NCBI GenBank assembly: GCA_020437365.1
Contig: JAGQWM010000029.1
Coordinates: forward strand, 1 to 33,081
DNA from: Chitinophagaceae bacterium
Lineage (GTDB): Bacteria > Bacteroidota > Bacteroidia > Chitinophagales > Chitinophagaceae
DNA length: 33,081 nt
Direction: 5' to 3'
Shown: positions 22,853 to 31,424 of the stretch, piece after piece
How positions within the stretch are numbered: the stretch's first letter is position 1
How the letters are laid out: each line of letters starts with the position of its first letter
Program-made: the position numbers and the translations under genes
The notes under the pieces: generated by a model
Told to the model about the DNA's origin: nothing
Seen by the model: only the letters and a program-made list of their open reading frames with translations
Database searches by the model: none

Positions 22853-24997
22853 ATGAGCAAAGTACAATGGAAAGTAGATGGCATGGATTGCACAAGCTGT
22901 GCTATCACTATACATAAATATTTGGAGAAAAAAGGCGGACAGAATATACGGGTTAATTTCGGTACCGGTGATGTGGCTTTTGATATTGAAGATGCGGCAA
23001 AATCCAATGACCTGGCCAAAGGCATTCATCAATTAGGCTATGAAGTGCAAGCTGCTGATCAGCCCCATGCGCATCATCATACCTCAGGTAGCCGTTCTTT
23101 ATTCAAAAATCATTTACAAAGATTTTGGTTTTGTTTTCCATTCACTGCTTTATTGATGTTGCACATGATTCCGGGGTTGACAATACATTGGCTGATGAAT
23201 CATTGGGTACAAATGGCATTAACCATTCCTGTGTATGTTGTCGGCATGAGTTTTTTCGGACGCAGTGCCTGGAAAAGTATTCGCAATGGTATTCCGAATA
23301 TGAATGTATTGATTGCCATTGGCGCCACCGCAGCTTTTTTCTATAGTTTATATGGTTCATTGACCGGGCAAGCAGAACAATATTTATTTTATGAAACAGC
23401 AGCCGCTATCATTACCCTCGTTTTCCTCGGCAATTATCTCGAAGACGTTTCTGTCAATGCGACGCAAAGAGACTTAAACAAATTAGCTAAATCGCAAAAA
23501 GTCATGGCCAACATGATTGCATTTGATGATGAACATAAAGAACAAATTTTTCCGGTAGAAAATACATCACTTCATGTCGGCGATTTGCTGTTGATAAAAT
23601 CTGGTGAGCAAGTTCCCATCGATTGTAAAATCCTTTGGGGCGAAGTGGAAGTCAATGAAGCCATCATTACCGGTGAATCTATTCCCGTACATAAAACCAA
23701 AAAAGACAAACTCATTGGTGGCAGTATCATTGCAGAAGGAAGTGTGAAAGCACAAGTAACTGCCGTGGGCGATGCTACTGTTTTATCCGGTATTTTAAAT
23801 ATGGTAAAACAGGCACAAGGGGAAAGGCCTCCGGTACAAAAAATGGCTGACAAAATCAGCAGTATTTTTATTCCTATCGTCTTGGTGATTGCATCGCTGA
23901 CTTTTATTATCAGTTGGCTTGTTTTAAAAGAATTTACACCGGCACTGATGCGCAGTGTTGCCGTTCTTGTCATTGCCTGTCCCTGTGCTATGGGTTTGGC
24001 TACGCCTGCAGCCATTGCAGTTGGTTTGGGACGAGCCGCCAAAAATGGAATTCTTTTCCGTAATGCTACAAGCCTCGAAACATTTAAAGACATCAAACGG
24101 GTTGTATTCGATAAAACGGGAACATTAACAACCGGCAATTTTCATATTGCAGGTTTTCATACAACAATAGACGAACAGACATTCAAAAAAATAGTTTTCA
24201 ATTTGGAAAAATTTTCCAATCACCCGATTGCCAAAGCGATTCTCCGGGAATGGACAACAAAAGATGTGATACAATGGGAAAATATCCGGGAAATAAAAGG
24301 ATTGGGTATGCAAGCAAAAGATAAAGAAGGAAACACCTGGATAGCCGGTTCATATAAAGTAGCCAAAGATTTTACAAAAGACGATACACACAATATTTAT
24401 ATCATCAAAAATAATGAGCTAACAGGATGGATAGATGTAAAAGATGAAATCAGGCCGGAAGCAACTTCCGTTATTCAATATTTACATCGAAAAAATATTG
24501 AAACTATTTTACTGAGTGGTGATAGCTTAAAAAACAGCGAACAGTTGGCCAATGAATTACACATTGATACCGTTATTGCAGACCAGACACCGGAGCAAAA
24601 ATTAGCAAAAATAACAGCACTGGCTGCCGAACAACCGACTGCTATGGTAGGCGATGGCATTAATGATGCACCCGCTTTGGCCAAAGCCACAATTGGCATT
24701 TCAATGAATGATGCTTCACAAATTGCTATGGAATCGGCACAAGTAGTTTTAATGAATACACTTTCTTCCGGTAAATCCGGCGGATTAAATAAATTACCAA
24801 CAGCACTTGGCCTGGGCAAACACACCTATATCACTATTAAACAAAATTTATTCTGGGCTTTTGCCTATAATGTGGTTGCCATTCCAGTAGCTGCATTGGG
24901 ATTTTTAACACCTACAATCGGTGCTTTAGTGATGGGATTAAGCGATGTTGTATTAGCGATTAATTCGACTCGCCTATTCGTGAAAAAAGTAGTGTAA
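22853..24997 (+). CDS. P1B-type heavy-metal (probably Cu+) transporting ATPase
   Basis: A 714-residue inner-membrane pump that exports soft metal ions. An N-terminal HMA domain carries GMDC13-T-S-C16; a His cluster (H72, H74-H76) follows before TM1. The eight-helix P1B core shows TGES (actuator), C376-P-C378 in the transport helix, phosphorylation Asp420 in DKTGTLT and G600-DGINDAPA. TM7 has N-x6-YN-x3-P, as in Cu+ pumps; TM8 reads MGLSD where typical CopA proteins have MxxSS, so specificity could differ. Signature loops are complete. No CsoR/CueR regulator or CopZ chaperone is adjacent. recQ follows after 14 nt. Confidence 0.9.
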   Translation: MSKVQWKVDGMDCTSCAITIHKYLEKKGGQNIRVNFGTGDVAFDIEDAAKSNDLAKGIHQLGYEVQAADQPHAHHHTSGSRSLFKNHLQRFWFCFPFTALLMLHMIPGLTIHWLMNHWVQMALTIPVYVVGMSFFGRSAWKSIRNGIPNMNVLIAIGATAAFFYSLYGSLTGQAEQYLFYETAAAIITLVFLGNYLEDVSVNATQRDLNKLAKSQKVMANMIAFDDEHKEQIFPVENTSLHVGDLLLIKSGEQVPIDCKILWGEVEVNEAIITGESIPVHKTKKDKLIGGSIIAEGSVKAQVTAVGDATVLSGILNMVKQAQGERPPVQKMADKISSIFIPIVLVIASLTFIISWLVLKEFTPALMRSVAVLVIACPCAMGLATPAAIAVGLGRAAKNGILFRNATSLETFKDIKRVVFDKTGTLTTGNFHIAGFHTTIDEQTFKKIVFNLEKFSNHPIAKAILREWTTKDVIQWENIREIKGLGMQAKDKEGNTWIAGSYKVAKDFTKDDTHNIYIIKNNELTGWIDVKDEIRPEATSVIQYLHRKNIETILLSGDSLKNSEQLANELHIDTVIADQTPEQKLAKITALAAEQPTAMVGDGINDAPALAKATIGISMNDASQIAMESAQVVLMNTLSSGKSGGLNKLPTALGLGKHTYITIKQNLFWAFAYNVVAIPVAALGFLTPTIGALVMGLSDVVLAINSTRLFVKKVV

Positions 24998-25011
24998 ATT
25001 CACGACACGAT

Positions 25012-26916
25012 ATGGCAAAAATCCATTCCATATTAAAACAATATTGGGGGTTTGATCAATTTCGTCCGTTGCAGGAAGATATCATCCAAGCAGTGTTGCA
25101 AAATAAAGACACCTTGGCGCTGATGCCAACCGGTGGTGGTAAATCCATTTGTTATCAGATTCCGGCGATGGCGAAACCCGGTGTATGTCTTGTTATTTCG
25201 CCATTGATAGCCCTGATGAAAGACCAGGTCAACAATTTAAATAAAAAAAGTATTACCGCATTTGCAGTGTATTCCGGAATGACCCGCAAAGAAGTCATGC
25301 AAACTTTTCGGGTAGTGAGTGAAAGTAATTGTAAGTTTTTATTTGTGTCGCCGGAACGCTTAGAAACTGATTTATTCCGGGAGTATCTTCCAGGCTTTGG
25401 TATCAATCTGATTGCGGTGGATGAAGCACATTGCATTTCACAATGGGGTTATGATTTCCGGCCACCATATTTGCGTATTGCCGCCTTGCGGGAAGAATTA
25501 CCAACGGTTCCTATACTGGCACTAACGGCTTCGGCTACCCCCGAAGTACAAAAAGATATTTGTGAAAAACTAAACTTCAATAATGCCACAATTTTCAGGC
25601 AATCCTTTGCCCGGCCAAACTTATCCTACAGTTGTCGGAAAGTAGATGCTAAAATCAATAAACTTATAGAAATACTTCAAAAAGTAAAAGGCAGTTCCAT
25701 AGTGTATTGCAAGAGCCGAAAGCGATGTAAAGAAATTTGTGAGCTGCTTCGTTTGCAAAATATTTCAGCCGATTATTATCATGCGGGGCTTTCGCAAACA
25801 GAAAGAAATAAACGACAGGATGAATGGCTTCAAAATACAACCCGGGTTATTGTTTGTACCAATGCCTTTGGTATGGGCATCGACAAAGCGAATGTAAGAA
25901 CCGTTATTCATGCCGACGTAACCGATTGCCTCGAAAATTATTACCAGGAAGCCGGCCGGGCCGGAAGAGACGGCCAAAAAGCTTATGCTGTACTCTTGTA
26001 CGATGATAACGATGTACACAACTTAGACGAATGGGTCAAAATTCGTTTCCCGGATTTGGATGATATAAAAAATGTGTACCAAAGTATTGCCAATTATTTA
26101 CAATTACCTGTAAATAGCGGTGCCAACGAATATTTTTCTTTCGACATTGCAGATTTTTTAAGGAAGTTTAAACTTCTTGGTTATACCACCATTTATGCTA
26201 TTAAATCATTGGAACAAGAAGGCTATTTACAATATAGTGATTCGATTTTTATTCCTTCTTCCATTGTATTTACAACTGATAAATATTACCTGACCGAAAT
26301 TGAAAAAACAAAACCGGCTTTATCCGAAACCATTAAAACTTTGCTCAGGACTTACGAAGGTATTTTTGACCAGCAAGTGCCGGTTTCAGAAATCGTATTG
26401 GCATCGCTAATGAAAACAACTGTTGAAAAAGTAAAAAATGAATTGACTGCTTTGCACCAACTCGGAGTCATTGATTATACACCACAAAAAGACAGCCCGC
26501 AAATATATTTTCCTGTCCATCGCATAGCCGCTGAAGACATCCAAATCAACTTTGCTGCATTGGAAAAAAGAAAGGAGCAATTCATAAAAAGAATCCGACA
26601 AATGAAAAAATATATCAACAATAATACAAATTGCCGAAGCACCATCATTGGAAATTATTTTGGCGATACCAGTTTAACCGATTGTGGCATTTGCGATAAT
26701 TGCCTTCGGCAACGTAAAACAATTTTATCCAAAGATGACTTCAACAGTATTCATTTCAGGATTGTAAATATTGTAAAATACAAACCCATTCACACAAAGG
26801 ATTTGCTTTTGAAACTCAATGAAATTCAAAAAGAAAAAACCTGGAAAGTGCTCAGTTTCCTGCAAGCAGAGAAAAAAATTGCAATTGATGAAACCGGAAT
26901 TATCAGCTTGCAATAA
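25012..26916 (+). CDS. recQ: RecQ-family ATP-dependent DNA helicase
   Basis: A 634-residue 3'-5' superfamily-2 helicase for recombination and replication repair. Motif I is GGGKS (41-45), motif II DEAH (137-140) followed by the RecQ aromatic loop CISQWGYDFRP. The motif VI region is QEAGRAGRDGQ. The RQC zinc site is C541, C558, C561, C564, and a winged-helix remnant runs to the C-terminus. There is no C-terminal HRDC domain, so this is the shorter RecQ form. It starts 14 nt after the metal ATPase and ends 8 nt before the convergent DUF853 gene, leaving no room for a hairpin terminator between the stops. Confidence 0.93.
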   Translation: MAKIHSILKQYWGFDQFRPLQEDIIQAVLQNKDTLALMPTGGGKSICYQIPAMAKPGVCLVISPLIALMKDQVNNLNKKSITAFAVYSGMTRKEVMQTFRVVSESNCKFLFVSPERLETDLFREYLPGFGINLIAVDEAHCISQWGYDFRPPYLRIAALREELPTVPILALTASATPEVQKDICEKLNFNNATIFRQSFARPNLSYSCRKVDAKINKLIEILQKVKGSSIVYCKSRKRCKEICELLRLQNISADYYHAGLSQTERNKRQDEWLQNTTRVIVCTNAFGMGIDKANVRTVIHADVTDCLENYYQEAGRAGRDGQKAYAVLLYDDNDVHNLDEWVKIRFPDLDDIKNVYQSIANYLQLPVNSGANEYFSFDIADFLRKFKLLGYTTIYAIKSLEQEGYLQYSDSIFIPSSIVFTTDKYYLTEIEKTKPALSETIKTLLRTYEGIFDQQVPVSEIVLASLMKTTVEKVKNELTALHQLGVIDYTPQKDSPQIYFPVHRIAAEDIQINFAALEKRKEQFIKRIRQMKKYINNNTNCRSTIIGNYFGDTSLTDCGICDNCLRQRKTILSKDDFNSIHFRIVNIVKYKPIHTKDLLLKLNEIQKEKTWKVLSFLQAEKKIAIDETGIISLQ

Positions 26917-26924
26917 ATAATTTT

Positions 26925-28475
26925 TTAAAACAATCTTTTCCGGCTTCTGCCTCCAAGGCCTAAGACGCCTAATAAAGTTCTTACAATGGAATTGCCGGCT
27001 GTTCTTGTCATACTTTTTACAATCGGGTCATCAAAAAAACCTTTTTTCTTTTGGTTACTTGTTTTACCGGCGTCTTTTTCAGCTTTCTCTTCCTCGGCTT
27101 GTTGGGCTGCCCGTTCTTCTGCTACTGCTAATTTATCGTTGAGAATTTCGTAAGCACTTTTATTATCGACAACCTGGTTATACATAGCTGCAATTTTTGA
27201 CTGGCTCACCAGTGTATCAATTTCAGCAGGTGATAAAATATCCATCCTGCTTTGTGGCGCCCGTAACATACAATGTACTAATGGCGTTGGAATTCCTTTT
27301 TCATTCAATACAGAAATAATGGCTTCACCGATTCCTAATTTCGTTAACAGTTCATCTGTTTTATAAAAGGTTGAAATCGGATAATTCTCTGCAGTCTTCT
27401 GAATCACTTTTCTATCGGCAGCGGTAAAGGCCCGCAATGCATGTTGTATTTTTAATCCTAATTGCGACAGGACAGGTGCCGGTACATCCATCGGGTTTTG
27501 TGTACAGAAATAAATACCGATGCCTTTGGAGCGAATCAATTTAACAATGGTTTCAATCTGCTCGAGCAAAACATCACTGGCTTCCTGGAATATCAAGTGG
27601 GCTTCATCTATAAACATCACCAATTTCGGTTTGTCCAAATCGCCTTCTTCCGGACTGGAACCGTATAATTCTGCCAGCAATTGCAACATAAATGTTGAAA
27701 ATAATTTTGGTCTGTCTTGCAAATCCGTCACTCTTACAATAGAAACCATTCCTTTTCCATCGTCTGTTTTTCTCATTAGGTCATTGACTTCAAAACTTTT
27801 TTCTCCGAAAAATAAATCAGCCCCTTGCTGTTGTAGTTCAATGACTTTTCTGAGTATGGTGCCGGTAGAAGCCGTTGAAATTTTTCCATACATTTTTTCA
27901 ATGGCATCTTTTCCTTCATCGCCGATATATTGCAATACTTTGATGAAATCTTTGAGGTCGAGTAAAGGATATTTATTGTCGTCGCAATATTTGAAAATAA
28001 CGGAAACAATGCCGCCTTGTGTATCATTCAGACCTAAAATCTTGGATAATAAAACCGGGCCAAACTCGCTGACTGTGGCTCTAAGGCGAGTACCTTTTTC
28101 CTGGCTAAGTGTCAGCAATTCGGTCGGATAGGCTTTGGGTGTAAATTCAATATTTAATTTTTGGCTGCGTTCTGCAATTTTTTCATTGCTGGTACCGGCA
28201 GCGGCAATACCACTCAGGTCACCTTTGATATCCATCATCAAAACCGGAATGCCGGCATCGCTCAAACATTCTGCGATGATTTGTAAAGTTTTTGTTTTAC
28301 CTGTACCGGTAGCTCCGGCAATGAGTCCATGCCGGTTCAATGTTTTAAAAGGGATTTTTACATCAGCACCGGGCACAACTGCACCATCCAACATTGCGCC
28401 ACCCAATTTAAAAGAATCTGATTTGAAAGTATATCCGCTTTCTACGGTTTCCAGAAATTTTTCTTTGTCAGCCAT
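26925..28475 (-). CDS. HerA-like / DUF853 (YjgR-type) P-loop ATPase
   Basis: A 516-residue ATPase of the HerA/FtsK-related DUF853 family. Walker A is GATGTGKT (54-61), Walker B is VMFIDEAHLIF, and an FCTQNPMDVPAPVLSQLG block contains the sensor region. A low-complexity, charged Ala/Glu/Lys stretch (about 455-485; AEERAAQQAEEEKAEK) and a basic tail (GGRSRKRLF) end the protein. I choose the ATG at 28475 (MADKEKFLE) over an upstream in-frame ATG at 28619, because homologues begin there and the extra 48 residues look non-coding. The function of YjgR proteins is not established; cytoplasmic. Confidence 0.88.
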   Translation of the reverse strand: MADKEKFLETVESGYTFKSDSFKLGGAMLDGAVVPGADVKIPFKTLNRHGLIAGATGTGKTKTLQIIAECLSDAGIPVLMMDIKGDLSGIAAAGTSNEKIAERSQKLNIEFTPKAYPTELLTLSQEKGTRLRATVSEFGPVLLSKILGLNDTQGGIVSVIFKYCDDNKYPLLDLKDFIKVLQYIGDEGKDAIEKMYGKISTASTGTILRKVIELQQQGADLFFGEKSFEVNDLMRKTDDGKGMVSIVRVTDLQDRPKLFSTFMLQLLAELYGSSPEEGDLDKPKLVMFIDEAHLIFQEASDVLLEQIETIVKLIRSKGIGIYFCTQNPMDVPAPVLSQLGLKIQHALRAFTAADRKVIQKTAENYPISTFYKTDELLTKLGIGEAIISVLNEKGIPTPLVHCMLRAPQSRMDILSPAEIDTLVSQSKIAAMYNQVVDNKSAYEILNDKLAVAEERAAQQAEEEKAEKDAGKTSNQKKKGFFDDPIVKSMTRTAGNSIVRTLLGVLGLGGRSRKRLF

Positions 28476-28764
28476 TTGTTTAAATTTTGAGGTAATATAA
28501 CTAATTATACATTTCTCCCCTTTAAAAAATAAAACCACCGCCTGCTTCCATCTTCGATCATTTTTTACGGAACAAAAATATAATTTATTCAATCCGGAAG
28601 ATGTAGCTCTTTCCAACATCTACAGGTGTAGTTTTGTGAGGAACGGGAAAATAAAAGTAAAAACTTTGGTATTTTGCAGCACTGTTTTAACAAAATATTC
28701 TGTCACGATACTTGAACCCCCGAAATGCTTTATCTTTATTTGATACAAAAATAAATCACCGAAC
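28476..28764. other. Divergent intergenic region, DUF853 / response regulator
   Basis: A 289-bp AT-rich spacer between divergent start codons. Exact TAnnTTTG matches occur on the minus strand at 28573-28580 (TATTTTTG, toward DUF853) and on the plus strand at 28629-28636 (TAGTTTTG, toward the response regulator). Neither has a convincing -33 partner. An AGATGT...ACATCT hairpin spans about 28599-28621. No RNA gene is recognisable. Confidence 0.4.
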
Positions 28765-29463
28765 ATGGAATCTACAAAATCAAAATTATTATTGTGCGAA
28801 GATGACCCGAATCTGGGTAGTGTACTTAAAAATTACTTAGAGTTAAATGACTATGAAGTAACGTTGGAACGAGACGGCCGATTGGGATTGGCTGCTTTTC
28901 AAAGAGAGAAATTTGACCTGTGCCTACTCGATGTCATGATGCCCAATATGGACGGATTTACATTAGCAGAAGAAATCAGGGATGTGGACCCCGATATTCC
29001 CCTTTTCTTTTTGAGTGCCAAAACCATGAAAGAAGATGTCATTCAAGGGTATCGCCTCGGCGCCGATGATTATATCACTAAACCTTTCGACAGCGAAGTA
29101 CTTCTTTTGAAAATAAAAGCCATCCTGAAAAGAAATGAAGAGCAAAATAAAGAAAGTGAAAATAAAGAATATACACTGGCTTCCTATCATTTCAATCCCA
29201 AACTGCGACAACTAACGCATAAAGACATTACTCAAACATTGTCACCCAAAGAAAATGAATTGCTAAAAATGCTGGCAGAACATTTGAATGATTTACTACC
29301 GAGAGAACAGGCTTTAAAAAAGATTTGGGGTAGCGATACGTATTTCAATGGCAGAAGTATGGACGTGTATATTGCCAAATTGAGAAAATACCTGAAAAGT
29401 GATGACAAAATTGAAATTGTCAATATTCATGGTAACGGCTTTCGCCTCGTAGTACAGGAATAA
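28765..29463 (+). CDS. OmpR-family response regulator (RprY-like)
   Basis: A 232-residue two-component regulator. The receiver domain has the acidic pair in CEDD (13-14), phospho-acceptor Asp56 (LLD in DLCLLDVMMPNMDG), Ser84 and Lys106 (TKPF). The C-terminal winged helix (about 135-232) shows TLSPKENELLKML, LPREQALKKIWG, SMDVYIAKLRKYL and the closing GNGFRL wing. It is similar in layout to RprY of Bacteroides. No histidine-kinase gene lies beside it in this window, so it is an orphan here and its signal is unknown. A symmetric terminator follows it. Confidence 0.92.
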   Translation: MESTKSKLLLCEDDPNLGSVLKNYLELNDYEVTLERDGRLGLAAFQREKFDLCLLDVMMPNMDGFTLAEEIRDVDPDIPLFFLSAKTMKEDVIQGYRLGADDYITKPFDSEVLLLKIKAILKRNEEQNKESENKEYTLASYHFNPKLRQLTHKDITQTLSPKENELLKMLAEHLNDLLPREQALKKIWGSDTYFNGRSMDVYIAKLRKYLKSDDKIEIVNIHGNGFRLVVQE

Positions 29464-29486
29464 TTTTTTTTTAAAAATAAAACATT

Positions 29487-29517
29487 AAAAAACTGTCTTT
29501 TTAAATGACAGTTTTTT
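29487..29517. terminator. Bidirectional terminator between response regulator and ruvB
   Basis: AAAAAACTGTC / GACAGTTTTTT forms an 11-bp stem with a 9-nt loop. A on the left and T on the right give a T-tract in both reading directions. It lies 23 nt after the response-regulator stop and directly abuts the ruvB stop at 29518, so it can serve both convergent genes. Confidence 0.8.
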
Positions 29518-30546
29518 TTATGAAAATAATGTTCCGCTTTTGCCCGGCGTAGTTTTTCCGAGATGTGTATATGCTTTGGCAGTTACTTCTCTTCCTCTTG
29601 GTGTTCTTTGTAAAAAACCTTCTTGTATCAGGAACGGCTCATACACTTCTTCCAGGGTGCCGGCCTCTTCGCCTACAGCCGTGGCGATTGTAGTAATACC
29701 TACCGGGCCACCTTTGAATTTTTCGATAATCGTTGTCAGAATCCGGTTGTCCATATCATCGAGTCCATGTTCATCTACATTCAATGCCTGCAATGCATGT
29801 TGAGTGATGCCCAGGTCAATTTGTCCATCATTTAATACCTGTGCAAAATCCCGAACCCTTCGCAAAAGTCCATTGGCAATTCTCGGTGTTCCGCGGCTGC
29901 GTCTTCCAATTTCTTCAATAGCTTCCCGGGAAATACTTGTATCGAGAATACTGGCCGAGCGGTTTATAATTTTATTGAGGATGTCCGTGGTATAATATTC
30001 AAGGCGAGATTTTATGGCAAACCTCGACAATAAAGGCGCCGTTAATAACCCGCTTCTTGTAGTGGCACCAATGAGTGTAAATGGATGCAGGTTCAGTTGA
30101 ATACTTTTAGCGTTTGGGCCACTATCAATCATAATATCGATGCGATAATCTTCCATGGCAGCATATAAATACTCTTCGACTACGGTACTCAATCGGTGAA
30201 TTTCATCAATGAATAAAACATCATTGGCTTCCAAGCTGGTGAGTAAGCCAGCCAGATCGCCCGGTTTTTCTATTACCGGTCCTGAGGTTTCTTTTATATG
30301 CACTCCCAACTCGTTGGCAACAATTCTTGACAAGGTCGTTTTTCCCAATCCCGGTGGGCCGTGAAATAAAACATGATCCAAAGCTTCGCCTCGCAATTTT
30401 GCTGCTTTGATAAAAATGCGTAGGTTTTCTATTAGTTGATCCTGTCCCGAAAAATCAGCAATCTGTGCCGGCCGAATAGCATTTTCAAATGCCACATCTA
30501 CCGATGATAAATTTTCTTTATCGCTATTTAAATTCGGGTTCGACAT
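29518..30546 (-). CDS. ruvB: Holliday-junction branch-migration helicase RuvB
   Basis: A 342-residue AAA+ motor that drives branch migration with RuvA. Walker A is GPPGLGKT (63-70), Walker B DEIHR (114-118). The block [11 protein letters not shown] (about 25-35) and the arginine-finger and C-terminal winged-helix segments ([34 protein letters not shown]) are intact. Length is normal. ruvA and ruvC are not in the window. The upstream M23-like gene lies 58 nt away on the same strand and could share a transcript. Confidence 0.97.
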   Translation of the reverse strand: MSNPNLNSDKENLSSVDVAFENAIRPAQIADFSGQDQLIENLRIFIKAAKLRGEALDHVLFHGPPGLGKTTLSRIVANELGVHIKETSGPVIEKPGDLAGLLTSLEANDVLFIDEIHRLSTVVEEYLYAAMEDYRIDIMIDSGPNAKSIQLNLHPFTLIGATTRSGLLTAPLLSRFAIKSRLEYYTTDILNKIINRSASILDTSISREAIEEIGRRSRGTPRIANGLLRRVRDFAQVLNDGQIDLGITQHALQALNVDEHGLDDMDNRILTTIIEKFKGGPVGITTIATAVGEEAGTLEEVYEPFLIQEGFLQRTPRGREVTAKAYTHLGKTTPGKSGTLFS

Positions 30547-30604
30547 GTACGTTTTGTTTTTTGTAAAGCTACTTATTAATCAAATAATCTGATTGTTGGT
30601 TTTT

Positions 30605-31312
30605 CTACGTTGTTACATATTGGTTGAGTTGTAAAATAATATCCGGATCAGGGCATTGGGCTAACCATTGGTCTTTTTTCGAAAACTGACAGACGCCCGG
30701 AAAATCTCCTTCATAATTTTCCATGTCGAAAATAATTTGAAAATGTAAATGTGGTGGCCAATAACCATTCTCCGATGGAATACCGAAAGCGGCAAACGGC
30801 GTTCCTTTTTTTATTGTTTGATTGACTGATAAATTTTTCAATGCAGCCAAATTCAAATGACCATATAAAGTATAAAATGAAAACGTATCTATTTGATGTT
30901 GCAGAATGATGGTGGTGCCGTAATTTCCAAAACTTCCGTGAAAGGCAAAACTATGAACCGTTCCATCCAACGGCGCCATGACAGGAGTTAAAGCTTCACC
31001 CCAAATGTCGATGCCAAGATGTAAGCGCCGCGGTTCGGCATCTTCGGTGTCAAATACTTTACTTCTCTGATAAATGGTTCGATGCTCAGCATAACCTCCT
31101 ATTCCAAATTTGGCTTTTTGTTCATGCAACAACCGGGTGATGTAAGCAGAAAATAAATCTGTATCATTCAAAATTGTGGCATTCAAATTTTTATTTTGGC
31201 TGGTAAAATCAAGTTTGCACAACCTTTCTTCCGACGCATTAAAAGGAACAACCGGGTGAAATCCATGTTGCTCCTGCTGAATCAAGTCTATTTTTTCTTC
31301 ATTTGTCATCAT
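30605..31312 (-). CDS. M23-family peptidase-like protein without signal peptide
   Basis: A 235-residue protein with an LytM/M23 metallopeptidase domain in its C-terminal half. Zinc and catalytic motifs are H98-x3-D102 (in HLGIDIWGEALTP), H152 (YGHL) and H188-L-H190 (PPHLHFQ), so the site is complete. The N-terminal half has no recognised domain and there is no signal peptide or membrane segment, which is unusual for a cell-wall hydrolase. I choose the ATG at 31312 (MMTNEEK, with AGGA 5 nt upstream) over one at 31360. It precedes ruvB on the same strand and is divergent from a secreted protein gene. It could act in the cytoplasm or leave by another route. Confidence 0.82.
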   Translation of the reverse strand: MMTNEEKIDLIQQEQHGFHPVVPFNASEERLCKLDFTSQNKNLNATILNDTDLFSAYITRLLHEQKAKFGIGGYAEHRTIYQRSKVFDTEDAEPRRLHLGIDIWGEALTPVMAPLDGTVHSFAFHGSFGNYGTTIILQHQIDTFSFYTLYGHLNLAALKNLSVNQTIKKGTPFAAFGIPSENGYWPPHLHFQIIFDMENYEGDFPGVCQFSKKDQWLAQCPDPDIILQLNQYVTT

Positions 31313-31424
31313 ATCCTGTAAAGATAAAATGTTCAGGCTGAATCTTTCTACTGACAACAAAAGCGTTAAATCAATGACGGAGAAAATAAACCGCTGTTCC
31401 TTTCGTTATTTTATAAAGTACTTT

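Noticed and set aside
27520..28131. 203-aa plus-strand ORF inside the DUF853 gene
   Set aside because: Lies wholly antisense to a conserved P-loop ATPase and shows only Ser-rich shadow composition.
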